A stretch of 64,000 nt of DNA from Pseudeuparius sepicola (taxonomy: Eukaryota; Arthropoda; Insecta; Coleoptera; Anthribidae), in assembly GCA_963920635.1 (NCBI GenBank), contig OY987299.1, positions 116,313,373-116,377,372 of the forward strand, in the 5' to 3' direction. How positions within the stretch are numbered: position 1 is the first letter of the stretch; the number at the start of each line of letters is the position of its first letter. A program made the position numbers and the translations under genes. The notes beneath the pieces were generated by a model. It worked only from the letters and a program-made list of their open reading frames with translations. It did not search any database and was not told the origin of the DNA. This document shows positions 36,181 to 48,036 of this stretch, one piece after another.

Positions 36181-36653
36181 TATAGGTTGTTTCTAGGGCA
36201 GGCGTGTACTCAATTTTCGTAATTCTTCCTATCTTCGAGAATTTTTAGAACAAAAATGGCTCGGATAACCTTTAGCCTTGTAGATCGTGGCAATATTACC
36301 TAACGATATTAACTCTAGATCAGTGGTTGAACGGGAGAAAGACGGAGAAAGTGTTTGCTACAGGGCACATTATTTTGCATGGCATAAACGAATGGGATAG
36401 GTACCTACTTTTATTAAACTCTTGCCTTTTGCCTGCAAACTAGTGATTTGCAGTCAGATTTCCATCAGATAATTAGTGGCATAAAGATTAGCACTCCTAA
36501 ACTTCAGCAAAAAATGCAAGGCACGAGCAACATATTTCGGCTTTTATTGACCAGATCACAGGTGTATAACGTTTCCAAGAAAAAAAGCATTATGTTTGTT
36601 TGCAGCTGTTGTGTTTTTTGTTTTTAGAAAAAAATCTGCCTGAGTTGACTCTC

Positions 36654-36794
36654 TTATCCCATATTAGTCTCAAGTCTCAACATACACTTTTCCTGCGTTT
36701 TTCCTAGGAAACGCATATAGCTTAACTTTCTTTCAGTGTTCTTTTCGGTCCAGGAATTGCACTGGGGCACACAATAACCCTTGTTAGAAGCCAT
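36654..36794 (-). pseudogene. THAP-like N-terminal fragment
   Basis: From ATG at 36,794 (good context, AACATGG) the minus strand reads MASNKGYCVPQCNSW and continues to KLSYMRF before diverging and stopping at 36,654. A C-x3-C pair just after the initiator methionine, then an S(Y/F)xRF strand about 20 residues later, is the start of a THAP zinc finger. The later C-x2-H pair and the tryptophan are absent, so this is either a first exon whose splice donor is unclear or a decayed copy. THAP domains bind DNA and occur both in host regulators and in P-element transposases. Confidence 0.4.
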
Positions 36795-37656
36795 GTTCCT
36801 TAGCTTGCTCTTCTTTGTACTATCCAGGTAAAACCAACTGTCTATCACATAGATATTGAATTTAATAACAATAAACAAGAATGTAATACAGCTCAACAAA
36901 AAAATAACAATAAAAATGTGATAAAATTGGCGAAATTCACGGCCAGCTATTGTAAACACATGGGACAGGAAAAAACGAATGTCATCCAGACTAGTTCTAT
37001 ACATTTGGCCACCAGGTGGCGTATCGCTTAGCTTCAATTCCCGATAATATAATCGCACTGCACGTATTACCCAAGGCCTGGTTGTTTCGTCGGTGACGGG
37101 CCCGGCCCGTCGTAAACTGCGGGGCGGGCGCGACGTCGCTTCGCTACGTTTTATTACGCGCAGGGCCCTCTAGATCGCGGTAATTAGTTCTAAAATCAGC
37201 GTAATTGATATCACGTGCGTCGCGGAGGGAAGCCGTCACCGCGCGGCCTACCGAGATGGATTCGGCCTCTTTGTCACCGCGCAGAATGTCGGGCCCGGCG
37301 GAAATTGTTAAACACTTGCACACTCGCTCGGAAATACGCCTTCGAGTTTCTGTCTCGTTTGCGGAAACAATGCGAATGAACTTGGTATGTATTGTAAGTT
37401 CAAGTTACTCGGGAAGGTTTACACACAGAAGTGAATCATTATAAAATTAATTAAGAAACACACATATTCAAGAAGGTTTTGATATCGCAGTCAAACGTAC
37501 TTATAATGTGTTTATACCTATTCAAAGGGAATTACAAATCAGAATCAGTACACAGAAGGCAAGATCTAGGCCGCGACTGTTCATTACCTATGCCGTAAAT
37601 AGTGTCTTAGTTATAGTCCAAGAGCCGGCCGCATGATTTCAACTCGCATAAGCTTA
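36795..37656. other. Gene-free stretch with a GC-richer island at 37,060-37,380
   Basis: The island is the most GC-rich of the window's blocks in places (GGGCCCGGCCCGTCG near 37,098) and contains AATTA cores. It is open in several frames simply because of its composition. No gene was recognised. Confidence 0.4.
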
Positions 37657-37996
37657 TACAGGGTGAGTCGAAGTTAAACCGCCATACTCAAAATTTGAGT
37701 AGTATTTTTAAAAATAAATGGGGTTCTTCATGTAACATTTTGTCCAAAAACGCTTCGTTTTCGACTTACAGGGCGTCAAAGTTTTCTTTTAAAAACAGAA
37801 AAAAATTAGTATTTTCGGTACCATTTATGCTATCGAGTTGAAAATTGGTACTTTTATGTTTTCTGGGACGGCGATTATGAATTTTCTATCAACTTTCTCC
37901 TAGCCGCTAGAGGGCGTTGGCTACGTCGTTACTTTCGAACAAAAGTGTTTTAAACTTTTTTGTCGTTGAAAAATCTGCATTTTAGACAGCGGAATA

Positions 37997-38316
<320 letters not shown>

Positions 38317-40011
38317 CGTCTTTATTCATGAATAGTGTACAGTGGCAATTAAGATACACAAGATAGGCAAACAGTGTAGTGGCGAAGTCTAGCCTAGGGC
38401 TATTCTACTCAGCCACCACACTGAGAGAAAAACAAATTAACTTTAATCCTTACATATATTAGAACTGGCACACTAGATACAGATCAGACATCTGCATCTA
38501 ATGTGTTTCTACAACTTGATATTATTATTAAAAATTAATGTGCTCCTGGGCCAACAAAAACTTCTTGTATTTACTCTTGAATACATTCTTTTTACAACTC
38601 AAAATATCTACCGGGATCGAATTATACAATGTTACAGCGTTATATATGAAACTTCTCCGAAAGAGGGCAGTCCGATGTTGAGGCATGGTTAACTTATTAG
38701 CAAATCTGACAATTCTATCGTGAATGTCAGACCTTGTGACTAGCTTAGTCCTTACGAAGGGAGGGGGTTCAGTTGACTGCACAATATTGTGAACAAATGT
38801 ACCGAGATGAAATTTCATCCGGTTTCTCATATTTAACCAGTTAAGATTTGTTAAACTATAGGAGATATGATCATACTTTCTTAGGTTGCAAATTAAACGA
38901 CAACAAGAATTCTGTACTTTTTGCAACCGGTGCCTGTTCAACTCGTCAAGGCAATTTCCATAAATAAAGTCACAATAGTTGAACCTGGATAGGACCAATG
39001 AATCACAGAGTTTTCCTGAGCTTAAAATTCAAAAACTGACGACTAGCATATAACAACTTTAATGATAGGAAAGATAACTGAAAAAGCCTCTTAACGTGAT
39101 CTCTAAATCTAAGATCAGTATCCAAAATCAGACCCAGGTTCTTACCGGAATTCACCATCGGGAGAGTGGAGCTATTAAATTTTAGATTAAGGTTTTCATT
39201 GAGAACTGCCACATGATTTCTGTTAGAAAAAATTAAAACTTTGGACTTTCCGGGATTCAAATGAAGATTATTATCTCTAGCAGAGAGTCTCAAAGATTCA
39301 AGATCTTCATTAATTAGCAAAGCAGCTTCTTCAAAGTCATCGAAATTAAAATCCAGGTACAGCTGAGTGTCATCAGCGTACGCTTGAACTTTACAACTTG
39401 CAACCGAACGTAAAATATCTGCAGTGTAGATAAGAAATAGTAGGGGCCCAAGAATTGAACCCTGAGGAACACCTGAGAGGATTTTAGTAGAGTAAGATAA
39501 ATTTCCCTCAGAAAGTATTCGTTGAGTACGTTTCCGTAGGTAAGACCTGATCAAATTAAGCGACTCATCTCGAAAGCCATAGAACATTAATTTTGCTATA
39601 AGTAGGTCATGGTGAATGGTATCAAAGTCCAATAACAACAAAGCACAATCCCTACCTCTATCTCTTGCAATGATAATTTCATCGACCACAGTAGACAAAG
39701 CAACAGCTGTACTGTGGCCTTTACGAAAGCCATTCTGACAATCCGGCAAGATATGGTTTTGATTAACATAATTAGAGATTTGTTTATCTAAGACTTTTTC
39801 ATAGATTTTGGACAACACAGGTAAAATACTAATAATTCTTAAGTCGTCATAAGATTGTGGGTTTGTTGTCTTCGGTAGAGGTATGCCTATGGAGGATTTC
39901 CAGGAATCAGGAAAATAGCTGGCTTCTAAGCAGGAGTTTATTATGTGTACGATATATTTGTCAATAAAAGGACTGCAGTACTGTAGCATGCTGATAGTCA
40001 AATCACATTCG
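38317..40011 (-). pseudogene. 5'-truncated LINE with reverse transcriptase, one frameshift
   Basis: The minus strand encodes a non-LTR reverse transcriptase from its upstream fingers region to the C-terminal domain. Visible motifs are QNGFRKGHST, LLLLDFDTIHHDLL (the usual SKAF between LDF and DT is missing), GVPQGSILGPLLF and the catalytic AYADDTQLY. Just after KLRK, near 39,003-39,010, an extra A shifts the frame; the sequence continues as SRFNYCDFIYGNC and LQKVQN to a stop at 38,528. About 210 bp of 3' UTR precede the tail. The endonuclease and 5' half are absent, as expected of a truncated insertion. The domain set fits the CR1/Jockey group; the clade is not resolved. Confidence 0.85.
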
Positions 40012-40838
40012 ATTTTGAACAAAAAATGTCTCTTGTAAAAATACGAAAACCTTAACCGTTTTCATGAAAAACGCAATTTTGTGTCACGGTGCGCGTGAAT
40101 TAGAAAAAATTAAAATTTCGTAGTAGGCTGAGAAATGGGATTTATTCATTTGGAATTCTTTATTTACAGTAGGTATTGTCCTAAATTAACAATTTTTGTG
40201 AAATTAGTAATAAAAAGAACTTTAACCAAGACAACTTTATTAGCAAAAACATAACGAAAAAATTATAATAAAGTTGTCTTGGTTGAAGTTCTTTTTATTA
40301 CTAATTTCACAAAAATTGTTAATTTAGGACAATACCTACTGTAAATAAAGAATTCCAAATGAATAAATCCCATTTCTCAGCCTACTACGAAACTTTAATT
40401 TTTTCGAATTCACGCGCACCGCGACACAAAATTGCGTTTTTCATGAAAACGGTTAAGGTTTTCGTATTTTTACAAGAGACATTTTTTGTTCAAAATTTAA
40501 TATTCCGCTGTCTAAAATGCAGATTTTTCAGCGACAAAAAAGTTTAAAACACTTTTGTTCGAAAGTAACGACGTAGCCAACGCCCTCTAGCGGCTAGGAG
40601 AAAGTTGATAGAAAATTCATAATCGCCGTCCCAGAAAACATAAAAGTACCAATTTTCAACTCGATAGCATAAATGGAACCGAAAATACTAATTTTTTTCT
40701 GTTTTCAAAAGAAAACTTTGACGCCCAGTATTTCGAAAACGAAGCGTTTTTGGGCAAAATGTTATATGAAGAACCCCATTTATTTTTAAAAATACTACTC
40801 AAATTTTGAGTAGGCGGTTTAATTCGACTCACCCTGTA

Positions 40839-41875
40839 GAATAAGGCGTTATGTAAAATGTAGAGTATATTTCTTTACTTGAAGCGAGTAGGTTGCCTCA
40901 GATAATATGAGCCCGATCATTGTTATGTAAAGAAGTTTTGGATAATTTTTAATTTTTTAAATAGGTATTACAACCCGTCCCACGAACATAATATTTACTA
41001 GGTACTTGTTCGCAAAAATCTTTTGACAAATTCGAAAAGTGCCGTTCTAAAAATCGAAGGAGGTGGTAAATTTCTTAATTGGGTCTTGTACTTTCCTCCA
41101 GTACCGAAAGAAACCTCGAAAATCCGATATTTAACCAAATTTATCGACTCCCGATTTCCAATTTCGAGAAACGGGACGGCTGTATAATTAGCGAAATTGA
41201 CGGGAAATCCTGAGGAACCGCTCTTATAAATTGCGTGTTTTTTTTCATTTTTTAATTTTTCGGGGGCACCGGAAAGATCTGCACCTCACCTGAGGGAAGC
41301 TTGAGGGAAGCTTTAAAAATTCCGACCCCAGAGCCCCGAGCCGAAATAACTTAGCTGTGCTCGGCGAAAACGGGCAATTTCTGACAGTTTACAGACTTTG
41401 GCTTTTAGGTGACGGGAAATGCCGGCCAATCACGTAAAAAAGATGCGTCCCACCTGTGTTGGTCGTTTTTTTCGCCGAAAATCCTTAATAACTCGAAAAC
41501 AAGAAAACAGTTTCTTTAAATATGTTGACCCGTTCTCCGGCCATTTCATCTCCCGAAAAAAGCGTTTGAAAAAAAAAATGTCCTGTCCATCAAGCGCTAT
41601 AATATGGCACTGACTGTATAGCGGGACTTCGCACACAACTCGCGTTCCCGAGCTCCAGACTTGCCCCGTCTTTCGCGGCGTATTTAACAGCGGAGGATTT
41701 TCGGGGCCCCGAAAATACACCTATCGGATTTCTAAAGGACCAAGGGACCCTTATTTTATTGTTGCTCCATGGGCCTTCTTTTCGATGGTACCTATTTTGT
41801 TCTATAATCACATGAGAGTAGATGTGCCTAAAAATTGACCGCAACTATATCTACATTTTACACAACATCTTATTC
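40839..41875. other. Gene-free stretch, GC-richer from about 41,150 to 41,740
   Basis: Single-copy-looking island with CG-rich runs and AT-rich gaps. Minus-strand frames over 41,430-41,844 are open but lack a start, splice or domain signature. I see no gene. Confidence 0.35.
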
Positions 41876-41877
41876 TA

Positions 41878-43485
41878 CACTCACCGGCACGAAAAACGGA
41901 GCACTTATAATTTTTATTTCAAAAATGTAAAATTTTAATACTTTGCAATGGTTTATTATTATAATAAGTTAAAAGCAAACAACAACATGTTTTAAGTAAT
42001 ATCTAACAACAATTAAACGTTTATTTGAAAAGCAAGACTAGACTGTTTTGAATAAAAATGTCCAAAAATTAAAAAGTACACAAGTCTTAGTTGGCCATGA
42101 CTTTTCTTTTGTTTTTATTGTTTTGACAAGTCTGAGTTTAAAGAAGTGAAACAGTTCAAAGCTGTACTGCGTTTATTTAAGGTAAAAATATGGCTGTTAA
42201 TCCTGAAACAGCGGCTGCTATTGTTGCGTTGCTTCAAGACGGAAGAACTGAGCGATATGTTGCCCAACAATATGCCGTATCCGATAGCACTGTGCACCGT
42301 ATTTATACACGTTTTTTGGAAACTAGAGCTTACACCAGACGACCTGGAACTGGTCCCCAACAAAAAAACTAACGCTCATGATGATCGCTTCATCCTCTTG
42401 CAAAGTCTACGAGATCGTCGTGCTACAGCTGTAGAAATCAGAAATAGACTTCATCATGTTCGGAATACCAATGTAAGCGAACGTACAGTTAGACGAAGAC
42501 TTGGAGAAGCCAATCTTACCAGTCGTAGACCTGCAACAGGTCCAGAGCTTCTTAGGCGTCATCGTGTTGCGCGACTTCGGTTTGCCAGAAATCATGAGCA
42601 CTGGGGTGAAAATGATTGGGGGCGAATTTTATTTACTGATGAGTCCAGGTTTAGCCTGCGATCTCCAGATGGTCGCGAGAGAGTATGGCGAAGACCACAA
42701 GAGCGTTTTGCAGAATGTACCTTCAGTCCTAGAGTAGGATACCAAGGAGGTTCAGTAATGCTGTGGGCTGGAATTTCTCTGGAGGCACACACTGAGTTGT
42801 ACATCGTTCCAAGAGGCTCCTTAACTGCTGCCAGGTACATTGATGAAATTGTCCAAGATTTTGTTGTCCCGTATGTTGATTTTATTGGAAATAACTTTCT
42901 TCTGATGCATGATAATGCCAGACCTCATACCGCAAGAATCACTCAACAGTATTTAAATGATGTAAACATTCCTGTTTTGGAGTGGCCAGCGTTAAGTCCA
43001 GATGCGAACCCGATTGAACATGTTTGGGACATGCTTGGGCGAAGAATGCGAAGTCGTGTTCCTGCTCCTTTAACCATAAATCAGTTGAAACAAGCTCTTT
43101 TAGAGGAATGGGACCTTATTCCTCAAGAGGACATTCGCCATTTGATTTTAGGCATGCCACGGAGAATGCATGCAATCATTCGAGCTCGCGGGGGTAATAC
43201 CCGTTATTAAAAATGCTCCTCATTAGTTTTTGCTCAAAAATCGTTTAAGTTTTGATTCATTTAAGGACATTTTGCCACAACACCAATGTGGGTTCATTGT
43301 TCTAATTTTTTAAATTGTAACAAAAGTTTTTATTTAAAAAAAGCGCCCAATTGTTATTAGAAATTACTTAAAACATGTTGTTGTTTGCGTTTAACTTATT
43401 ATAATAATAAACCATCGCAAAGTATTAAAATTTCACATTTTTTAAATAAAAATTGTAAGTGCTCCGTTTTTCGTGCCGGTGAGTG
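41878..43485 (+). mobile_element. Tc1/mariner (DD34E) element with long inverted ends, complete but frameshifted
   Basis: CACTCACCGGCACGAAAAAC at 41,878 is mirrored exactly at 43,485, and TA flanks both ends (41,876-41,877 and 43,486-43,487), the standard Tc1/mariner target duplication. The inverted similarity continues about 130-140 bp, longer than the roughly 30 bp of classic mariners. The total is 1,608 bp. The element ends 10 bp before the first LTR of a gypsy-type element. Confidence 0.95.
42190..43210 (+). pseudogene. Tc1-like DD34E transposase, broken by one frameshift
   Basis: The product would be the enzyme that binds the inverted ends and cuts and pastes the element at TA. ATG at 42,190 starts a paired-like helix-turn-helix region (TERYVAQQYAVSDSTVHRIY) and the linker RRPGTGPQQK. 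A run of seven A at 42,362-42,368 then shifts the frame, and a stop follows at 42,370. The next frame continues without a break from NAHDDRF to the stop at 43,208. Catalytic residues are visible: D in ILFTDESRF, D in LLMHDNARPH, and E in SPDANPIEHVWD with 34 residues between the second D and E. Length, about 340 codons, is normal for Tc1 transposases. One extra base is the only obvious lesion, so it is a young copy or a sequencing slip in a homopolymer. Confidence 0.9.
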
Positions 43486-43495
43486 TATAAGCTTA

Positions 43496-43670
43496 TGTTG
43501 GAATAATAGGCATTCATCTTGCGGAACCCTACAGCCTGTTATGGTTATCGGCACGTTCCTTGGCGCCAAAGAAACAGCCGGGGAGCTAGGCTGGACGGAG
43601 CGTGGCAAGGATCCGCGCGGCATTGGGTCTTAGAACTAGAATTATTATTTTTATCTCTTAAAATCTAACA
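43496..43670 (+). repeat. Left LTR, 175 bp, internally shortened
   Basis: It matches the right LTR from TGTTGGAATAATAGG to GGGTCTTAG, then skips about 65-80 bp and rejoins at AATTATTATTTTTATC. It ends TCTAACA. Confidence 0.85.
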
Positions 43671-43732
43671 TCAGAAGTGGGATATAAGAATTGCGCGCGT
43701 CTAAAAACGGTATTTAGTGAAATACAGTGGAG

Positions 43733-43954
43733 ATGCCCAAGGAATCTCATAGATCGTCGCCTCGACGGACGGATCGAAGAGGCAGGCGAGATGGGAGCCG
43801 GCAGCGCGGTTCACCGGAGGCACAAGGGCGGTGGCGCACTCGGCATCGCAGTGGAGAAAGGACGGCGAGGAGCGGCTCTGGTGGTAGTGGCCGGACACGT
43901 AGTATTGGCCGTCATCGGATAAGAGGTGACAAGGCGTCAATCTCAAGGAACTAG
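43733..43954 (+). pseudogene. Gag-like N-terminal fragment
   Basis: The ATG at 43,733 starts a frame rich in R, S and G (MPKESHRSSPRRTDRRGRR onward) ending at 43,954. Its place just after the left LTR is that of gag. The basic composition suits an RNA-binding start, but no capsid motif remains. It is not in frame with the integrase fragment that follows. Confidence 0.4.
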
Positions 43955-43978
43955 CAGGGTCAATTTTCATCTAGTGCT

Positions 43979-44301
43979 GTGGCGGATGTGACAAAAATCC
44001 GGAAAGAAATGGAGCAGCTGGTGCAGAGGCATCAGGAAAAAGCAAAGAAACAGTTCGATAGGAAGCGTAGCACTCCACGTCAGTATCAAGAAGGAGATCT
44101 GGTTTTGTTACGTATCACAAGTGCTCCAGCGACGGGTAGCAGCCGCAAGTTATTACCCAAATGGCGGGGACCGTTCGAGTGGAGGAGGTGCTGGGAAGGG
44201 ACCGGTACAGGGTCGCCGATATCCCAGGAAGCACCCGGACTAGGGTGGCGTATTCCGGAGTGGCCGGCGCAGAAAATATGCGGCCCTGGATACGGATCTA
44301 G
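43979..44301 (+). pseudogene. Integrase C-terminal fragment, one frameshift
   Basis: The frame reads KKQFDRKRSTPRQYQEGDLV, then LLRITSAPATGSSRKLLPKW and RGPFE, the chromodomain-like region (GDLVLLR, KLxPKWxGPF) at the end of Ty3/gypsy integrases. Near 44,175-44,185 the frame shifts. In another frame the expected tail continues (VEEVLGRDRYRVADIPGS, then NMRPWIRI) to TAG at 44,299-44,301. The catalytic core is missing, so this has no activity. Confidence 0.7.
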
Positions 44302-44819
44302 ATCTTCGACATGGTGGATTAGTGAGGTCCCCATGGGCAGGGTGTACTCGCGGGAATGATTCTCTGGTAAGCAGGACGTGCGGCAACGTGTGCGTTAACT
44401 CGGTGTCTCGGTGTCAGGGAGGTAATCAGAGTTCACACGGCCGTCCCAAAAATTATAGTTAGGTAGGCAGAGAATCATGCGGTACATTCCTGGGTGTCAC
44501 GGTAACAGTTCGTTTTGGTGATACAAACTTAGATTTAGGAAGTTATTTACTCTTAATGTTCTTTTGTATTATGCATATATATTAATTATGTAAACATGGC
44601 CATGTTTATTAGTTGTCCTATAGGTAAAAGTTTAGGTATCTGCACAAAGATTGGTGACACAGCTGATTGAGGCGAAGGCTGATATTAAATTATATCTTGT
44701 AAAAAAAAATAATCATAACCAGTTGCTGATGATAGCTAATGACTTTCAGAAAACAACCTGGACATTGGTTAGATCCAGGCAATATTCGAGCGGGGCGCTC
44801 GAACCGTCAGGAAAGGCCG

Positions 44820-45059
44820 TGTTGGAATAATAGGCATTCATCTTGCGGAACCCTACAGCCTGTTATGGTTATCGGCACGTTTCTTGGCGCCAAAGAAACA
44901 GCCGGGGAGCTAGGCTGGACGGAGCGTGGCAAGGATCCGCGCGGCATTGGGTCTTAGGCTCGCGAACCGATCACTTTGTAATTAATTAACTGGGAGACTA
45001 ATAAATGTATTTTTCTTGTTCAAAGTAGAATCATTATTTTTATCTCTTAAAATCTAACA
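44820..45059 (+). repeat. Right LTR, 240 bp
   Basis: It runs from TGTTGGA to TCTAACA, with imperfect inverted ends (TGTTGGA/TGTTAGA). A purine-rich AGGAAAGGCCG just before it may be the polypurine tract. It is longer than the left LTR because it keeps the segment around CGCGAACCGATCACTTTG. Confidence 0.85.
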
Positions 45060-45063
45060 CTTA

Positions 45064-45840
45064 TGAGAGTTGACCTCATGCAGTCGGCTCTCGTACTATA
45101 TATTATGTAAGTATCTATTTACTAGACGATTAATTTACTGTGTTTTTCTATCTAATATACCTAAGTCTTTTTTGAATATAGCTTTTACAGGAGATGATTT
45201 GTATCAGAGATTCTAACAGTGTCAATACTAGAAAAGATATTGATGCTGCATATTTTAATCTGTTAAACAAAATACCAAAGGGCTAAACCTATATGTAATG
45301 TGTGTTTCGTTTGAGTGTTTTGAAATATACAAGTTTACAATTTCCCCCTTTTTAGCTAGTGCAACAATGACTTTCAATAAGTTAACATAACACCCATTTA
45401 TTCTAGACAATACGGTCTCCTCCGTATCACTTTGGTTTTGTTTTTTGTTTCACGCTTCCCTTCTTTTTTGTTTATCCTCACTTGTTTTTTATAACGTTTT
45501 CACAGCCCACTTGTTTCCCAGTCCCAATATATTAATAAAACTCATGTGCCTGATCAGTTTTGCTTGTTATCTATTTAAATCCTGTCAATTATTACCATTT
45601 AATGTTGACAAGTGAAAGATATCTTGGTGAGTCTTATAGTATATTTATTGTTTTGCTAAGTTTGTGTTTAATTTGTTGCATACATTTTCTGTATTGTCAA
45701 ATTTTATTATTGTATATGGTAATGTTTTTAGTTTTTATTTTTACCATTTACTATGTATTTTGTAATTTTAGAACCCTGAAGGTGGCTGATATCAGCCGAA
45801 ACGTTTGAGAAGAGATAATATAATTTTACGCCAATTTTTA
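45064..45840 (+). mobile_element. Probable Penelope-like terminal fragment with hammerhead-like motif
   Basis: AT-rich sequence without a gene leads into CCCTGAAGGT, GGCTGATATCAGCC, GAAACG at 45,774-45,803. The order CTGA, a short self-complementary stem, then GAAAC is the core of hammerhead ribozymes, which are documented in the terminal repeats of Penelope-like elements. The first core box is CTGAAGG where CTGATGA is expected, so cleavage may be lost. No reverse transcriptase is adjacent, and the left boundary is arbitrary. Confidence 0.4.
45774..45803 (+). ncRNA. Hammerhead-like core, degenerate
   Basis: CTGA at 45,776, stem GGCTGA/TCAGCC with TA loop at 45,784-45,797, then GAAAC at 45,798. 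Stems I and III were not traced. Confidence 0.35.
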
Positions 45841-47186
45841 ACTAACTTGCACTTTAAAGGAGAAAAAGAAAAAAGGGAAAAAGAAAAAAATAACTTCCAC
45901 AGCCTGCCTGTGGGCCTGCCTTTGCCACCTTCTGCAATAATGGACAAGTATACTTAGGAATGAAAAATAATTTTTTGCCTTGGAATTTGTAAAACATGTC
46001 TAGATAATCACGGAACCCCACCAACAGATTTTTTTCCCATTAGTTTGCTCAAAAATTGAAAAAAACGGTCGCAAAAGTAGGGAATGTGACGTCACGATCC
46101 CTAATTTCAATAAGTACCTGCTATTTTGTTAGTACTTATTTCGCCTTTTTTATATAACCAAGCACTCCCAGGCAAATTATTAGATTCAGTTTGTATGCGA
46201 AATAATCAAATTTCGTAGCATTTCAATGAAATATTTAGCATTTCAATGAAATATTTGGATTTTACTGATCCCATTCTGAACTTATTAGATGCCCCCTATA
46301 AAATATGACAGATGACATATTACTCAACTCTTTAAGGAAAATCGTCGGCAACGCCGCATTTTGCAGCGTTTGTGCTTTGTGCGTTTATAACCTCATTTTC
46401 GCCCGCGGAACGCGGAAACCAAGGTTAATAACCCCAGCGAAAACATAAATTCTATTCTCAGTTTTAAAAGAATCTTGCTGTGAATACTTTATTTTTTCGG
46501 TTTATAATGAAGACAAGATTTGTAAAAGCTTGTCCTGATAACTTGCCTTGCATAGATTTTGATATGGTGTGTCAATTTTATCAATAAAAACGGGGAGCAA
46601 AACATGGAGAAATGAAGAGGTATGTTTGTTATTTGATTTGTATATTGTTTTAATATTGCTTAATGATGATGATATAGCTTAAATTCTGGTTTTAGGTAGA
46701 CTAGAGAATAAATATTATGGTAACAATGTTATTGGAGACACGCAGAGGAAAGAACATAACAATGAATGCATAATGCACGGTTAAGGCAAAAATTACCCTC
46801 GAGCACAAAATTAATAAGAAAAATGTTAATGATACTGTGGCTAAAAATGAAGAAATTCAACTGAATAGCTGTGGAAGTAGGTATATTATGTGGTAATTAC
46901 ACAACATAAGCAGATTAGTCCTAAATTATGCACATACCACGATGTACGAGGATCATACATCGTGGCACATACATAGATACAGCTTTTTGTGCTTCTAGTT
47001 TAGTTGCTAGTACAGTAATGAAATACTTATTGTGTTTATACCTATAGTTAAGATATGGGGGAGGGGCGTGGGGGTGTCGCACACCACAATGTTGAAATCG
47101 ATTATCAAAACAAGAAATCATACGTTTGTAAAAACGATCGTTGATACCTACATGTGAAAACCATGATTCAGAACTAATTTAAATCA
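45841..47186. other. Gene-free stretch
   Basis: No gene, element end or tandem repeat was recognised. It is AT-rich, with a slightly GC-richer patch near 46,340-46,430. Confidence 0.35.
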
Positions 47187-47846
47187 GGGAGTGGATAAAG
47201 GTCCGTGAGTCGCGAATGTCGATCCGGGAAGCAGTAGACTTGTTCCTTCTTGAAAATACCGGTCCTTGAAACGAATAGCAAAAGAAGGAAAATCCTAGAA
47301 GACGCGAACGCCCCAAACGTGGAAATAAAAAATAAAAAAAGAAAGTGGCTATTTATACGTCCGACGTATATAAAAGTCGGTGTACGTCTTGCGCTCTCAT
47401 TGACTAATTGAGTCAGGTGAAATGATTTAGATACGTCTGAAGTGAATTTTCTCAAGCATCGTTGCAATAAGGGGCGTACGCCCTCCATTTTCGGCGATGG
47501 GCGCTGCCTGTATGAAAAAAGAAGGGGTAATTATTTCCAAATGTCGGGCGAAAATAGGGGGTTAACCTAAATTTCAAGAAAATCGGGGGCGGGTTTCACC
47601 ATTGGAAATAATTACCCCTTCTTTTTTCATAAGGCAGCGCCCATCGTTGCCGACTGCCACGTATAAATAGCCACTGCCTAAAAAAAACTCTTGACGTGGG
47701 ATTCGAACCCGGACCTTCCGACTGGTTTTCCAACGCTCTACCACTGCTCTGACGAATATCCTGGTGTACATAAAGACGTCCGGCGACTCGCGGACCTTTA
47801 AAAAATACACTAAAGATCCGCGACTCGCGGACCTTTATCCACTTCC
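47187..47846. mobile_element. 660-bp fold-back element with 9-bp imperfect target duplication, Mutator-like
   Basis: GGGAGTGGATAAAGGTCCG at 47,187 is mirrored at 47,846 with two differences. TTTAAATCA precedes and TTTAAATAA follows, 8 of 9 bases alike; 9-bp duplications are typical of Mutator-like elements. Inner segments are also inverted: GCTATTTATACGT (47,348 and 47,668) and GAAGGGGTAATTATTTCC (47,520 and 47,602). The right half contains a tRNA-like block. No transposase frame. Confidence 0.6.
47689..47760 (-). ncRNA. Degenerate tRNA-like block inside the fold-back element
   Basis: The minus strand contains CAGTGGTAGAGCG, a D-arm-like phrase, and the B box GGTTCGAATCCC at tRNA spacing. 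The D stem does not close (GAGC where GCTC is expected) and no acceptor stem forms. It is likely a captured tRNA or SINE piece. Confidence 0.45.
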
Positions 47847-48036
47847 TTTAAATAATCTAAAGACAATGCCAGTTCGACAGCAGAGTTTCATTCGATATCA
47901 AGTGCTTGACCGTCAATGACTACTTTTTGCGGGTATTTTTTTCTTGTATCATCTAATTAAGTAATTAAGTCCGTAGTAGTACACTTTGCGCATCCATTTT
48001 GATGCGGAAAGTTGTAAATGGTAAATAATATATTAT

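Larger units (their letters stand above)
43496..45059 (+). mobile_element. Internally deleted Ty3/gypsy-type LTR retrotransposon
   Basis: Two direct LTRs, both starting TGTTGGAATAATAGG and ending AAAATCTAACA, flank 1,149 bp of interior. CTTA stands outside both ends (43,492-43,495 and 45,060-45,063), a 4-bp target duplication. The interior keeps only a Gag-like start and the end of integrase; protease, reverse transcriptase, RNase H and most of integrase are gone. The TCAGAAGTGGGAT following the left LTR is where a primer-binding site belongs, but the tRNA was not identified. Confidence 0.85.
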
